The translations under genes and the position numbers were made by a program. From positions 10,540,001 through 10,604,000 of the forward strand of contig NC_079969.1 of NCBI RefSeq assembly GCF_029852145.1: a DNA stretch of 64,000 nucleotides. Reading direction: 5' to 3'. Source of the DNA: Microplitis mediator (lineage: Eukaryota > Arthropoda > Insecta > Hymenoptera > Braconidae). The notes beneath the pieces were generated by a model, which searched no databases, was not told the origin of the DNA, and worked only from the letters and a program-made list of their open reading frames with translations. This document shows positions 21,830 to 35,339 of this stretch, piece by piece (the first letter of the stretch is position 1; every line of letters starts with the position of its first letter).

Positions 21830-24800
21830 TTAATTTATAAATTTTCCCATAACCGATAAATAATTTATAAACCTCTTCTATCTGAAAGTTGATTACAATT
21901 AACTAAAAGACAGGAAATAAAGCCGGATACTGGTGATAGATATACTTTTTTAAAAAATCATTCAGTGCATAAAGAATATAAAATAAATATTTAATAGAAA
22001 TCAATAGACATATATCCTGGGAAAATATATAAGCAATAAAAATACCGCTAAAATCTATTAATCATCAATTGTTACATTTGTCGCTGAAAATCGACAAAAT
22101 ATCATATTTTTATTTCATCTTAATCTATCATTATTATTATTTTTTTTTCCACAGAATAATAAAATTATTTATACTTTCGCTGATAGGTTTCCATTAAAGT
22201 AAAAGTAAAGAAATTAAATAGTGCGCTCTTTAACCACCATCAATAATTATATTGCTATATTTTATATCTGTTCTAATTATCATTAACTGCCACTTAAATA
22301 AATTAATTTAGACATCTGATAAGTAAATAAAAGTTATTAGATGAATTTATCTTTTTAAATTAAAAGAAAAATAATTTGTCCAACTCTGGATAAAAGTTCT
22401 GAACAAAATGCATTAAAAAAAATTTACAAACAATACCAGGATAAATAAACCATTGAAAGATTAAGCTATTAAATGTCATTTCATTTTACATAAACATATT
22501 TTCATCATATTATAAAAAACTATAAACGATTAAAATGCATTTGTGAAGTCATTACATCAAATTAATAACCAGTCATGTAACAGCAATACACGCAATACAA
22601 TATCAAACATTACTTTTTTTTCTACCCTATTAAATTGCGTAATTGTTACGTTTAGTCAAAAGAATTTCGCGGTTAATTATAGTAATCTCAATTTAATTTA
22701 TCATTTATATTTTCTTTCATAAGTATAATTGAACTATGTGGACAGTATATTTACCCAGAATTTATTTCTCCACCAAATGAAATTACTACTAATAATTTTT
22801 TTTTATGCGCTTTAAATGGACAATAGAATAAATGTACACAAGAAATTAAAATCGAGCACTTAAATTAATAATTAATTAAAATACCTGATATTGCACGACT
22901 CATGATGCGAAGCATCATAGAGTGCTTTACGATCGAAAAATTTTTTTGCTATATTTAAACCTCATGGTTGATTATTTTATGCAAAATATAATACTTAATA
23001 TCAGGTCTAATAATTATTTTAAAGAAAAAAAATAATTTGATTTTAAAAAATTTAAAAATAAGTAATAAAAAATGATTAATTAGGTAACTGGTAACTTCAA
23101 TATTTATTGTTGATGTAATTAAACCTTATTTGTAATCGTTTTATTCAAAATTAAATGCTATGCAATACACTATGGTTTAATTAAAATAAATGTTTGCGAT
23201 GAATTTAATTATAATATTTGGTAAAGATATATTGAAAATCGAAAATCTATATTAATAAATGAGGCATTTGTCCGCGCAAACCGCGAAATCTATCAAATAT
23301 TTTTTTTCATAACTTTGTAAGATCGATGAATTGAGAATATATTGGAATTATTAATTGAAATAATTTTTATTGTAAAAATTGATTATATTGCCAGAAGCAA
23401 AGTCACCGAAAATATTTTTAGTAATTATTAATTAATTGACTTTTACAGAATAAAATAAAAGCATACCATTGGACATATAGATAAATAAATATAAAAACAT
23501 GAATATTTATAAAAAAGAAAAAAACGTATAATAGCAGCAAAGTCTGTTGTTTTCTAGGTAAATAATATTTTAATGATAATATATAATAATAGAAATAACA
23601 ATGCCAACAAGAACAACAACAACAACAAAACAAAGAAGAATGTAGACGACGACGGTTTGTTATTGATTTACTGAAAATGTATATAACATCGTTGAAACAT
23701 TAAAATTTCATGATATTTATTTAGCGAAATGGAACTGAGTTAGAATTGAGAGCCGAGTTTGGATGAAGGACGGTTACCTGCTACTTCTATTTTCTCTCAT
23801 TTTTTTATTCATTTATTTATTTATTTTTTTTTTTAAACTTTACCTCTGCTTCTACTACAGCAGCTACTTCTTAACTACTGGCGAGTTAAGTAGTAAAGAG
23901 TACTAGTAAGTTGGTACTTTCTTTAGCGGACTCGAGAATTAAGAACTGTCAACCTCCACGATCGTCGTTAGTCACGGGTTAGTATGAGATTTAACGAATG
24001 GATCAAGTGGAAAAATTAAAAAAATTTTAAATCAGGAAAATTCGTGTCCAAACAACTCAAACAATCTTTAAAACAATTCATAAATTTTCAATAATGATTA
24101 TTTAAACTTTGTTTTAAGAAAAATATTTTTTTGTTTGTTGGATGAAAATAAAATAGTGGATCTGGACATTGTGTAAGTAAAGTCAAGGATTTCCGTGGTT
24201 TGGCTCTGAGTGAAACGAGGGGTACGACTGTAGCTCGAAGGAACTAAAGGACAACTCAATTTACTCTATTATTACTGTAAATTCAATAGAATCTTTTGTT
24301 ATTTATATTTTTAAAATATTCAACAGCTATTATATTTAAAATAATTATAACATATTCTTTTTTTTTTCAATTTTTTTCAATTTAATTGCCCATGAAAAAA
24401 TTAGCAAAGTATTTTTTAAATCCCTCCATTATTGAAATTAAAGTTTATAGTATAAGCAGCTTATTTAAATACCTATTTTATAAGAAAATAAGTATCGTAT
24501 ATGCTCATTTTACGGTAAATTTAATCTACAAGATTTTGTTATTAAATTTTATAAAAAAAAAAAAAAATTTCGACAATTATTTACAAAATTTAATTATAAT
24601 TAGACTATAGTCAGCATCAAAAATCGAAATTTATGACTTCATTAAGCGAACAACTTTTATAATTTTATTGATAGACACTAATATCATATGTGGTTATTTT
24701 ATGCATAACTTTACGCTCTACAAGATACGATCAAATATTTAAATTCATAAAATTTTTTCACCATATACATTTTTAAACAAATATAACAAAATCTTTGGAC

Positions 24801-26600
24801 GCCTAAATTTGTAAAATAATTAATCATCAACTGAGATACTTTTTATCAGAATAATTAAATATAATTAGTGGTCATTTTACGCGGGAATCGATCCTAAAAA
24901 GATGCAATCATTAGTTTGTACAAACAAAAATTTTTTTATCCGTTTCATTAAAAATGAATTTTGAAAAATCCATAAAAACTTAGTTCAATCAATGAATGAA
25001 TCAACAACATAATTTAATTTTTTTTTTTCTATTTTATTTTATTAATCGAGAATTCTTTTCTTTATTTTAAAATATAAAAATGACATAAAAAGATTCGAAA
25101 TAAAATCAACTGTCTGAGAAATGAAAAATAGAATAAAATTTGAAATATTGAAGATACTTTCAAGTACTTGGGTTCATATATTATTTTGCGATCGTTAAAT
25201 TTTTTACAATAGCATTGCAATCATTACAGATTCAAGGACCTTAAAAAAAAATAATAATAACAACAATAATAATAATAATAATAATAAAATAGAGAAAAAG
25301 ACATTGTAACTGATGCAAGAAAAAGTAACTTCAAGTGAATAAAAAATGTATACAAAGAATTTTTATTATTAAAAAGTTTAAAGAGATCTTTAGTGCTTTG
25401 AGACCGAGTATAAAGCAATTTCATTTTTTTGGTTTTATCTAAAATATAAAATTTTCACGAAATTAAATTCTTCGGTCAGACAAAATAATCATCATTCTTT
25501 CTATAAAATACTTTTGTACAAAATTATTTCTGTCCACATCAATTTACATTATCAGAACCTCTGAACTTTCATATGAATTTATTTTGAGACACTATTATTA
25601 TATAAGTTGTGTCAGACATTTATAAATTTATATAATTCCAATAATCTTGGTGGGTATTAAATTTGGATATCTGTCATCGTTAATTATTTAAAATTATTTA
25701 TTCATACGAAGTCTAGTTTTCAATTCAAATTATTATTAATAAACTATGAAAACTTATTTCCGATGAACATAAAAGTTACGAGTTATCAATAATTCGAGTG
25801 ACTTTTTACGAGATCAATTAGACGATGATTGGCCTCTAAAATGTTATTTCTAATAGTCAGTTTGAGAAAATTAAATTTATTAATAATTAATACACTTACC
25901 GGGCAAATTAAAAGTTAAGTGTGTCCATTTTATGTTCAATTTAATTAATTTTTAATGCAGTTTAGAACGCGATAAAATAAAACTTTGACATATTTAATTG
26001 CGAAATTAAAGTATCAAATTATATTAATTAACTAATTTAATAAATGATAAAGATCATTTTTATAATTAAATATTTGATACGCCTATTTTATGAAGAATTT
26101 AATACTCTATAAAATGAAGTTATCGGTTTTATGAAATAAATTTATTTGATATATTTAATTATGTAATTAAATATTTGTGCATCAAACAGGGGTTAATGTA
26201 TTAGTTATATAAATTTGTAGTTTCAAAACTTTATACTGGTAAAATTTAATATTATAGGTAATCCTTTTACGCATAATTTCATGTTCTACAAAATAGATGA
26301 ATTATTTGAATATAAAAATTGGTTTTTGATACATTTAATTAGAAAATTCAATGTCCCTACTCCAAAAAATGAAATCACATTCTAATAAAACTATCAGCAA
26401 AAATAGGGGAGAAGGTAAACAAAGTGCCCCTTTAAATTTTGGATGCATGCCTCGAAATATTTGAGTGCAGAATGGGCCTCCCAAAATTTTTGTTCAATTT
26501 AAATGATTCAAGGATAAGGAACACTTGCAAAGTGTTTAGGATTGTGGTTTACTTTTAACTCGTCTAAACAAAAAGATTCTTTGAACTTAAATTTGACATT
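21830..26600. other. AT-rich gene-poor DNA
   Basis: About 4.8 kb with no supported gene. It holds a family B-type end with a hairpin at 22893-22938, short AAC, ATA and AAT repeats (for example about 23612-23632 and 25246-25287) and a slightly GC-richer patch at 23860-24000. Open frames here are low-complexity Lys/Asn/Phe/Tyr-rich products of AT-rich DNA. Confidence 0.5.
22893..22940 (-). repeat. Family B terminal hairpin, isolated end
   Basis: Reads GCACGACTCATGATGCGAAG, continuing through GCATCATAGAGTGC to TTTACGATC. The hairpin stem sequence (ATGATGC/GCATCAT) differs from the other copies (AGCGC/GCGCT), yet the pairing and the surrounding TTGCAC and TGCTTTA blocks are kept. Confidence 0.55.
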
Positions 26601-26615
26601 AATTTTTTTTTCAAA

Positions 26616-26692
26616 GCTTGAAAATAATCTGGAAGTTGAACCGAGACCATGTCAGCTACGCGCGCGCCCTTTTAGTTGAGCTATTTAAGCTT
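26616..26692 (-). pseudogene. Decayed tRNA-like sequence
   Basis: On the minus strand TAAATAGCTCAACTAAAAGG resembles an A box and GGTTCAACTTCC a B box. GCTTAAA and TTCAAGC could form an acceptor stem with one mismatch. The rest does not fold as a tRNA, and extra bases separate the T arm from the acceptor. It may be the remnant of a tRNA-derived SINE or a tRNA pseudogene. Confidence 0.3.
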
Positions 26693-26939
26693 TTATATCA
26701 TAGTCCGTTTAATGCATTTGTATAAAAAAAACCAGTAAAATAGTTAAGCGCGAAAGATCAATATGCAGAAAAATTTATTGATTAGCTTTTTTACCATATC
26801 TGCACCGAAAGTTAAAATTACTGCCCTGTTTAAAAAGAAGAAAGTCGTACTTTTTGTTTATGAAAAAACAAATATGAAAAAAAAAAAACAGTGCACGCGC
26901 CATTCTTTCCACAAACAGAGGCAAAAATTTAAGTTTTAA

Positions 26940-27095
26940 GGTACAGATCTGGTGAAAAATCATATACACACCACGGAGGAAAGTAGGAAATCCCAATCCG
27001 TGTGTTTGCCACCCTTGTCTTCGGCTTGGGTAGGCAATTATGCATTCGGCTCGAAATGTCCTTCTTTCTTTCTTTGATGTGTAATATACTGTTAA
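26940..27095. repeat. Dispersed hairpin repeat, second copy
   Basis: The outer sequence CATATACACACC and GATGTGTAATATACTG matches the outer sequence of the 5.5-kb hairpin. The apex CTTCGGCTTGGGTAGGCAATT corresponds in position to the CGGCTTCGCCTCGGCCAACA apex there. Confidence 0.5.
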
Positions 27096-27124
27096 GATGA
27101 ATTAAAATAACAGCCGAATTTTAG

Positions 27125-27430
27125 TAGATTTCTTGAAGGGCCCATTTTACCCCAAATTTTTATTTTTTATTTTTGGAGCATATTGATTACGACTACATGG
27201 CTGCAGAATAGTAAAAGTAAAAGTGATAAAAAAAATCAAATGTTAAAACGTTTTTTGAGGGACCCATTTCGCCCCAAATTTAAAGATTTTTCATTTTTAA
27301 CAGACGTGGCATATTGAGATCATAGAAATGGTAAGGGGCTAGAAAGAAGTAAAACAAGTGGAACCAATGAGGATATAAACCCTTTTTTCTGAAGGGGCTC
27401 ATTTACCCCCCCCCCCCTTTCCCCCCATTT
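27125..27430. repeat. Degenerate tandem repeat with C tract
   Basis: CCCATTTTACCCCAAATTT recurs at about 27144 and, as CCCATTTCGCCCCAAATTT, at about 27264. A third variant near 27398 runs into a C homopolymer (27407-27420). The spacing is about 120-135 bp. Confidence 0.5.
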
Positions 27431-28756
27431 TTTTGTCTAATTACAAATTACAGGTGGTTTTTTTACGCAGAATTTAATTTTCTATAAGCTTCATCAGCTA
27501 CTTCGAACAAAAACAAATTTTCTAATACTTAAGATTTAAAAATAACGTAAAACCTCAAAATTAATGAATTCTTTTTGTAGGTATAAATAATAAAATGTGG
27601 AATTTAATGTCGTATGAAATAAAATCAATCGTTTTAGTGATAAAAAAAAGTTTTCCAATAAGTAAACATGAAAAAAAAAGGTGAATAGTGCTGTTAAAAC
27701 AGTAATCTGACAATAATCAGAATATGTGTCAGGGTATAACAGTGATAGGATGAAGCTTATAGACCAATGAGCCCGTGTGTAATTTCAATGCCAGTTAACT
27801 CATCGTACTAGATCTAATAGACGGGTTGGACATACGTACGTACTAATATCGCGGTAAAGGTAGGCGTATCCGTCAAGTGAAGCAATTCCTAGTAGGCTTG
27901 CAGATTCTCATGTTCACACTGACTCAACACCAACAGCAACACCAACTACATAAACTACATATACTATATTAACTAGACTACTATGCTGAGTTGGTTCACT
28001 CAGCCAGCATACGCAACTCTATAGAACTACATACGACATTATGATTCTAACGCCGTACCGACACATCCTCTTGAGTGCTTATTGATCGAAATACTAAACG
28101 TCATCACGTTCAAAGGATGCTTCGTTTATTTTACAATACCTTATACAATATACATCCTTCATATATTTTATATTTATATCCATATTTATATCTATATATT
28201 GCGGATAGCAATAGCTCCTAAACATTTTACCACTTAGTTACAACAACTGTTAACGTAACAATAGAATTTAGATCTCTGTGTTCTGTGCTGTACGTATATA
28301 TATTATATATATATAAACTACACCTCCTAGTCATACATATATAAAGGGCATACACACACACACGCATAACATGTTAACAACAGCGTCGAATCTAAATACA
28401 TTTGCATAATTAACGTGGCGATGGTAGTGGTGAGGGTGGAGGAGAGAGGGTGAGAGAGAATATGCACCACTGACCGGGCTGCTCTACCGGATAAAGACAA
28501 CCTCCAAGGCTAATTTTATTTTATCGTTCCTTTGTGACTATAATACGGTATTCAAGTTATATTTATGCATGAATTATCCTAGATACTTTAGTTTTCTTTT
28601 TTTTAAATTATAATACATAGGTTAATTTTTTTTATTAATATTATTAACTGGGTTTAAACAATGCTTACTCAAGTACAACACTCTGATTTTATGGCTTTCA
28701 ACATTTAATTATATTGCAATCATGATTATGTTATTTATAGCTTAGAAAAACTATAT
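27431..28756. other. Non-coding stretch with a GC-richer patch (27.7-28.5 kb)
   Basis: Within about 27720-28500 base composition is visibly less AT-rich, with CA-, CT- and TA-dinucleotide tracts, and no open frame of note. It could be regulatory or an untranslated exon of a distant gene; the sequence gives no proof. Confidence 0.35.
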
Positions 28757-28764
28757 ATGTTTAG

Positions 28765-30009
28765 TAGACCGGTTCAAAGAAATCAACTTTTTTTTTTTTT
28801 TTCAAGTACCCTCATAACTCCTGTTAAAATTTGAGTTCTTAATTTAATGGAAAATTTTTTTTAAATTTGGAATTTTATAACTCATCAGCTAATTATTGTA
28901 CCGGAAAGGTCTAATACATATCCTTGTTAAGAATTAAAAGCTCTACGAATAAGTCTCTAATAATTTTTCGATAAATTTACTTTTTCAAAAGTTATTCAAC
29001 GTCAAATTTAAATTCATAGTAAATTTCAGTATTATTTAGCGTTCTTGACGAAAATATCAGTTTTATCACAAAATGTCGTAGGTCATTTTTCGTAGACCTT
29101 TTAATTTCCCATAAATTATCTCTTACCAAGTTTCCGAAATTCGTCAATGCTCGTTAGTTATTTGCACTTAAATGTCAATTTCTTAACAAAGGTCATGTTC
29201 TGACCATTTTTAAAACCGAAAAAGATAGATTTTGTGACTTAGTCATTTATATATGGTTAACAATGCTGCCTCGAAGTATATGATTCTTTCTTGTATGCAG
29301 AGATCTCTGAGCGAAAATCGCAGATTAAGATTTTTAGTTTTTGCTCAGAAATATTTTACTTAATTTTAAATCAAATTTTCTGATCAAAAATGAATACTAT
29401 TGATAGGTGACATAACGTAAAAAAATATATGATTCTTTCTCATGTGCTTCGTTAATCATATATAAATCAGTTTTAGTTAAAAAGTCTATCATTTTCGGTT
29501 CTAAAACTGGTCAAAAATGGTTAGAACGCGATTTTTCTCAAGAAATTGACATTTGAATGCAAATAACTAAAGAGCATTGCTAAATTTCAAAAACTTGGTG
29601 GAAAATAATTTATTGGAAATAAAATGGCCTACAAAAAATGTCCTATGAGATTTTTGGACAAAACTATTATTTTCGTCCGGAATTTAAATTTGCCTTGAAT
29701 AACTTTTGAAAGAGTAAATTTATCGAAAAATTATAAGAGACCCTTTGTGTAGAGATTTTAATTTTCAACAAGAATCCTATTGACTTTTCCGGAACAGTAA
29801 TTAGCTGATGAGTTATGAAAAAGCAAATTTAAACAAAAAAATATTCCCCGTGTTATTTAAATGGGAAATATAAACTTGCAGTCAGAGAGTACTTAATATT
29901 AATATTAAGGGCTCAAATTTTAACAGGCGCCTTTTTTTATCCCACTGAAACTTCTAAATGTCCCTGAAAAAAAAAAAAAAAAAAAAGTTGGTTTTTTTGA
30001 GTCGGTCTA
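28765..30009. mobile_element. hAT-like long foldback element
   Basis: The ends TAGACCGGTTCAAAGAAATC and, read in from the right, TAGACCGACTCAAAAAAACC are inverted copies. ATGTTTAG at 28757-28764 and 30010-30017 is an 8-bp target-site duplication. The arms stay complementary across most of the roughly 1245 bp (for example TCGATAAATTTACTTTTTCA near 28968 against AGAGTAAATTTATCGAAAAA near 29711; GAACGCGATTTTTCTCAAG against its mirror near 29180-29215). No ORF is present. Confidence 0.85.
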
Positions 30010-30017
30010 ATGTTTAG

Positions 30018-31625
30018 TAGTAAGCCGTGGTCTTAAGTTAACTTTTGAATTTTGATTTGAGTGTTGAAAATACGATAATACGATCTGATACTTTTTTGTA
30101 GAAAATTTAATTCTCTAGAAAAAATAGTGGTATAAATTTTAATGTTTCTCTGAAGCTTTAGTCAAAATATCAAGTGAAAGAAAATATTTACTGAATTTTT
30201 CGTTGTACAAAAAAAATAATAACGAGGTTTAAATTAAAAGAAAAAAAAACAAGCTGCGTAAATAAAAAATATATATGTACATAAAAAGGTATATTATAAT
30301 AATAAATGCTTACTTGTAAATAAAAAATTCATCTCAGGATGTTTGCATTCCGGCAATTCCATTCGGACGGGGTTTCATTGTTGAAAGGCATATCACCTGG
30401 TCTGCTTTAGTCTGGTTTGGCGGGTCATATAGCTCGTACTACTGAAACAGCAATACTACTGCAATGTGCGTTCTTATACTGCTTTTGCGCCTCTTAAATG
30501 AGACTCTTTTATATATTCTGTATACGGTACCACCGTTACCCTTAACACTACTTCATATTTTAATTAATGATGCTGTGACCCGAGTTTATATTTATATTTA
30601 TATGTATATATACATATATACATAAACCCCGGTCTCACTACCGAGTATAGTGCTCTCTGTATCGTAAAGCCATCGAGTTTAATTTTTTTCTTTTTCGCTT
30701 TTTCTTTAAATTTTATTTTCACTTCACTTTTTACATTTCTCATTCCTAAATTCCGTTTTGTACATTATAAAATATACTATTCGTTTTTTTAAATTTTTTT
30801 CAGTAATAAAAAAAAAAACATTCAAATTTAAATTGTAAATTTTAAAAGCTCTGTGACTTCAAAATTATCGAAAAAAGTGTCTCATTATTTGATAAAAATT
30901 TTATTTTGATAATAAAAACTATTAATGATAGTTAATAAATAGACACGATAATGTCAGGTGTTTAAGTGGCGTAAACTATTTTTCGGATTGAAAGTCTGGT
31001 TAAAATAAAAGCATCAGATATTCAAGTTTAAACAGTATTGCAGCATGTACCAGTACTCGTAGCCGTAGCCGTACCCGTAACAGTAACAGTAACAGTAAGA
31101 GAAGAGAATCAGTCGAGAGTGTAATCCGTATTCCGGTTAAGTACGTTTCAGTTAACCACATTTTCCGCGCGGCGTCTTACTTATCGTAGACCACGAGCAC
31201 GCCTGTTTTAACAATGCAACGAAACTTAAAACTACTATTCCTTAGGTACATACAGAGTTACCTCCACCACCAGGTTCAGCTCCAGTTCCAGAACCAAAAG
31301 TAAAGGAATGTCTACAATGTCTGGGTTTTCTCTTACAGTTTATTGTGTCGAAAACAAAAACACTCATTTACTTTTTTATTAACCTTTGTTTTTTTAATTT
31401 TAAATGCTCCCTATAAACTTTTTAATTCAGTTAAACTATATTTTTCGACAAAATTCACTCAATTAAGATTATAAAGTTACTCATAATAATAGTTTATTTT
31501 AGTGTTAATAATTACTGAATATATTTGTTAGTGTAGTTGTTAAGCAAATATTTATACAAATCAACGCTTTCAACATTTTATATAAATACTTTTTTAAAAT
31601 TATACACGGAAAGAAGAAAAAAATG
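30018..31625. other. Non-coding stretch
   Basis: AT-rich, with moderately GC-rich patches at about 30330-30660 and 31010-31330 that include a short CAGTAA-type repeat at 31079-31098. No coding exon or RNA gene is supported. Confidence 0.4.
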
Positions 31626-31642
31626 TTGGAAAATTAAAAAAT

Positions 31643-32356
31643 GTATACTTCAATCGCTCACTTTATTTTTGATCATTACTTTTATTTCGTTTTTACTTTA
31701 TATTATTATGAGTTTTTATTGAACTTTTAAATTATTAATTTTCTAATTTTTTCTTTTCAGTAAAATTTTTTTTTTTTCAAATATCCTGCCTTCTTCATGT
31801 CGTACAAGGTCAAAAAAAACCCGAATTCAAGCAGAATAAATTTGCTAAACGATCTATGCATTGGTTTAGCTGAAAAAAAATTTCACGGCCCGTGGGATCT
31901 TTGGAAAAAAAAAATTTTTTTTATTTTTTTGTCTCGCGGCATTTCTGATGTTTACGCAATAGCCGTAGCTCTAAAAAAATTTTGATGAAAATGCACCAAA
32001 ACTAGAGATTTCAAGTTATAAAATGTTTTTTTTTTTAATTTCGAAACGGTTACTTTTCACAAAGTTACAGCCTTGCAAAAACCACGAAAAAATTTCTAAA
32101 ATTTTTCTGTTTCTTTAAATTTTTGCGTTAGATTAAAATTAGATTAAAATAATTTATATTTAATTAATGGAATAATTAATCGACTCAGTATTGGGTCGAA
32201 ATTATTCTTTAATAAATTGTCTTTGTATTAGTATACAATTTAACCCATATTTGTATAATCAAAAGAGGGTAGAGATAATTCAATGTGAGTGAATGAGTCA
32301 AAAATAATAGATCGATCATAAAGCACCCGAAGCGCACTTTCGCGCTTGAGGTGTGC
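31643..32356. mobile_element. Family B inverted-repeat element, copy 3
   Basis: Left end GTATACTTCAATCGCTC, preceded by ATGTTGGAAAATTAAAAAAT as at 20.3 kb; right end GCGCTTGAGGTGTGC. The last 210 bp align with 21620-21825. It is about half the length of copy 2, so one is internally deleted or inserted. Confidence 0.68.
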
Positions 32357-32438
32357 AATAGGTGTTTCTCCTATACGTACATATTTATAATTCATATATT
32401 GTCATAGTAAATATTCCTATAGTAACATAGAAATTATA

Positions 32439-33149
32439 CACAGTTAGAAATTTAGTGTATTTGTGTTAAAAAATTATTTGGTTAAATTTTTTGTATTCAT
32501 TTTCAACACAGAAAATTTGTTAATTTAACACAAACCGTTTGTGTTGTATTACTTTAACAGATTTTTTATGTTGAATGATTAGAAAATTTTGAATGTAACA
32601 CATTCCTTGTGTTATTCGAAAATTAACACGAAATTTGTGTTGTTTAGCTAAACACTCCCGCACGTTATTTCATTACTATAACCAAGCGAAGCATTGCAGC
32701 AGCATTGTCTTCAAAGAAACTCGAATTATAATTAATTTACAATCAAATGTAATCATAGATAACTTTCATATTTTTATGATCAGATTCAATGATTTTTTTA
32801 ATTCTCATTTTACGGGAGGATAATTCATAGCTCCGTTTTTTTGGAAAAACCACAGAAAATCGAACTATAATTGTTTGCTAAATTGCCATAAGTTGTACTA
32901 AGGTTAGATCAGTATACTTGAGTTGGTAAGGTCATGTGCTTATATTTATTAATGAATTTTAACACCAAAAGTCTGTTGAATTTACACAAATTTTCTGTCA
33001 AAATAACAGATTTTATGTGTTCAATTATTCAACGTAAATTTGTGTTAAAGATCAACACAAACGTAATGTGTTGAATTAACACAAAAATTTGTGTAGACCG
33101 TTTGCAACACACGATTTGTGTTGAATTCAACACAAAATTTCTAACTGTG
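32439..33149. mobile_element. Tc1/mariner-type MITE with TA duplication
   Basis: CACAGTTAGAAATTT at the left and AAATTTCTAACTGTG at the right are perfect 15-bp inverted ends, each bordered by TA. Subterminal AACACAAA/TTTGTGTT motifs repeat many times in both orientations. A 62-codon open frame at 32635 shows no family and is not called. Confidence 0.82.
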
Positions 33150-33151
33150 TA

Positions 33152-35230
33152 CCTATGGAAGTTGTTAGTAACAATTTTTTTATTTTTTCCGTGTACCCAA
33201 GATCAGTAATAAAATTTTGAAATTTTACAGTAATTTTAATTTTAATTTTTTAGTTTTCAATGAAACTAATTACTTAATACCTGTAATGAAGTATAAATTT
33301 AATGAAAAAATGAAAAAAAAAAAAAAAAAGATATCGGAGATAAGTATGGACATGAGCAAACAGTAAGTTGATCAAACATTTATTTCGCTAATGAGTTTTC
33401 TCGGTTATTTGTCTACTGTTTATTAACTAAATTGCCGATTACTCTAGCTGATGAAAAAAATAATAAAATATAAAAGTTTAGGTCGGCTGGGTAATCATGG
33501 TAAAACCAAGGTCTAGCGTAAAGGAAAAATATTATAAGACCAGTTGAAAAATTGACTGAGGAAATTGCTTGTTTCCTTCAAAGACAAACTCTCTTTCTCT
33601 CTACCCTTTTTTTTTACTTTATCTATTTTTTATTCTCATCGGAGACCGCCGAGAAAAATATCGTCAAATGATTTTTCCAAGGTCTCTTTGCCACCCTTTC
33701 CTTTATTATCATCATTGTTATTATTGTTATTATTATTATCATTATTTTTAGCCTCTCACACAGCAATTCGAGTGAAAGGGGGAATAGAATATTTGACAGA
33801 ATGCTACCCGTGAATGAATAAATTTTCACCGCGACGAATTTCCGGTTTTACTCGCATCATTCATGATATTCACACGTCCCAAAGGGTGTCTCTGAGCTAT
33901 TCATACAAATCACAGGATTTAAATTATGAAATAACCAACACGAAAATTCTAAAATAAGTATAATAATAATAATAGAACCCTACGGCCTGGCACGTGTCTA
34001 TGAAAATAATTCCGTCACATTTTTTAATTTATAAACGTTATTATTTCTAGCAAACGTTTCACCCTAATTTCCATTTAAATTTAATCATTTAATAATTAAA
34101 AGTTTTATTTATTTATCTAAAAAAATTTAACGGGAATTTGAGGGTTTGATTGTTCGGAAGGTTATAAAAAGTATTTACTTTTAGTAAAGGTGGGTATAAG
34201 AGGATCGAATGCTTGAGGAAATCGACTAGGACGTCCGACGTCCTTCTGTGCCCTGCATTTACTGTCTGACTCAACCCCGCGAGCTCCCTTACCACTGAAC
34301 TCGTCTGGCTAGCCGCAATCCCTTCATGACGTTGACGTTTTCCCAAGCTTCTGTGGCGTTGAGAAGCCAAAGTATTTGTTCCTTTCCAGTGCACTTTCGT
34401 CTCCATCAACCTTTTCTACGAATTCGAACAAAAAAATAAAATGTATATTACAAAAACATTTTAACGGTTAAATAAAATAATATTAAACTCAAGTATTTAT
34501 TCAACGTGTTAAGCTTTCATTTTTTTTTGTACACGTAATAAAATGTCAACAAATTTTTTTTGCTTATTCAATAAAAAAAGGGATTGTTTTGTTAAGTTCT
34601 AAAAAATAAAAAATTGTACGCATAAATAATTAACATTAAAATTTTCAGAGAGATTTGATATTTTATTTGAACTCTAAATCCATCAGCTAAGCTGGCAGCT
34701 CAACTCCACATAAGTTTTAAACCGATTTCACACATTTATTTACCTGTAGATTTATTGAGTTGAGCTTTTAAAATTTCTAAATCAATTTGTAACTGATTTC
34801 AGGAAAAAAGAACCTGATCCATTCGTTTAGGTTAGACACAAAATTTAAATAAACTCATAACCGATTTTACACACGTCCAAGTATTGAAATTTATTAATTT
34901 AAGCGGTAAAATTTTTTAAAAAATGAATATGTAGACAGTTTCAAACGGTCATAAGACGTAAAAATTATCTGACTTACTTAAAAAAGAAAAAAAAAGTATA
35001 TGAGTTTAAAAACGGATCTCACAGAGACATCAGACTCAGAATTCAATGATCTGACTCGCAAAAAAACATTTGTTATAACTTCAAATAAAATTCACACTGA
35101 ATTAAATACTTTAGAGGGTAAAAAAAGTAGTTTGCATAAAGAAAAGAAAAAAAAACGTCGCAAAAATTTCTCATATTTATTTAACGCGTTAACGTTTGAA
35201 TTTATATTGTAAAATTTAACGTATTCAGTA
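33152..35230. other. Non-coding stretch
   Basis: AT-rich DNA with a (TTA/TCA)n-type run at 33705-33745. A minus-strand 98-codon frame at 34113-34409 lies in a GC-richer patch (34200-34400), but its product matches nothing I recognise and has no clear splice context. Nothing is called. Confidence 0.4.
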
Positions 35231-35339
35231 TTATTTAAGTGCCGTGGATTTTTAAAACATGTATATATATATATATATATATACATGTAAAGGGAATTAT
35301 TATATCAATTATGTAAATATAAAGAGATTTGTAAAAAAG

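Noticed and set aside
34113..34409. 98-codon minus-strand ORF as a gene
   Set aside because: No recognised family and no splice support; it is open because the patch is less AT-rich.
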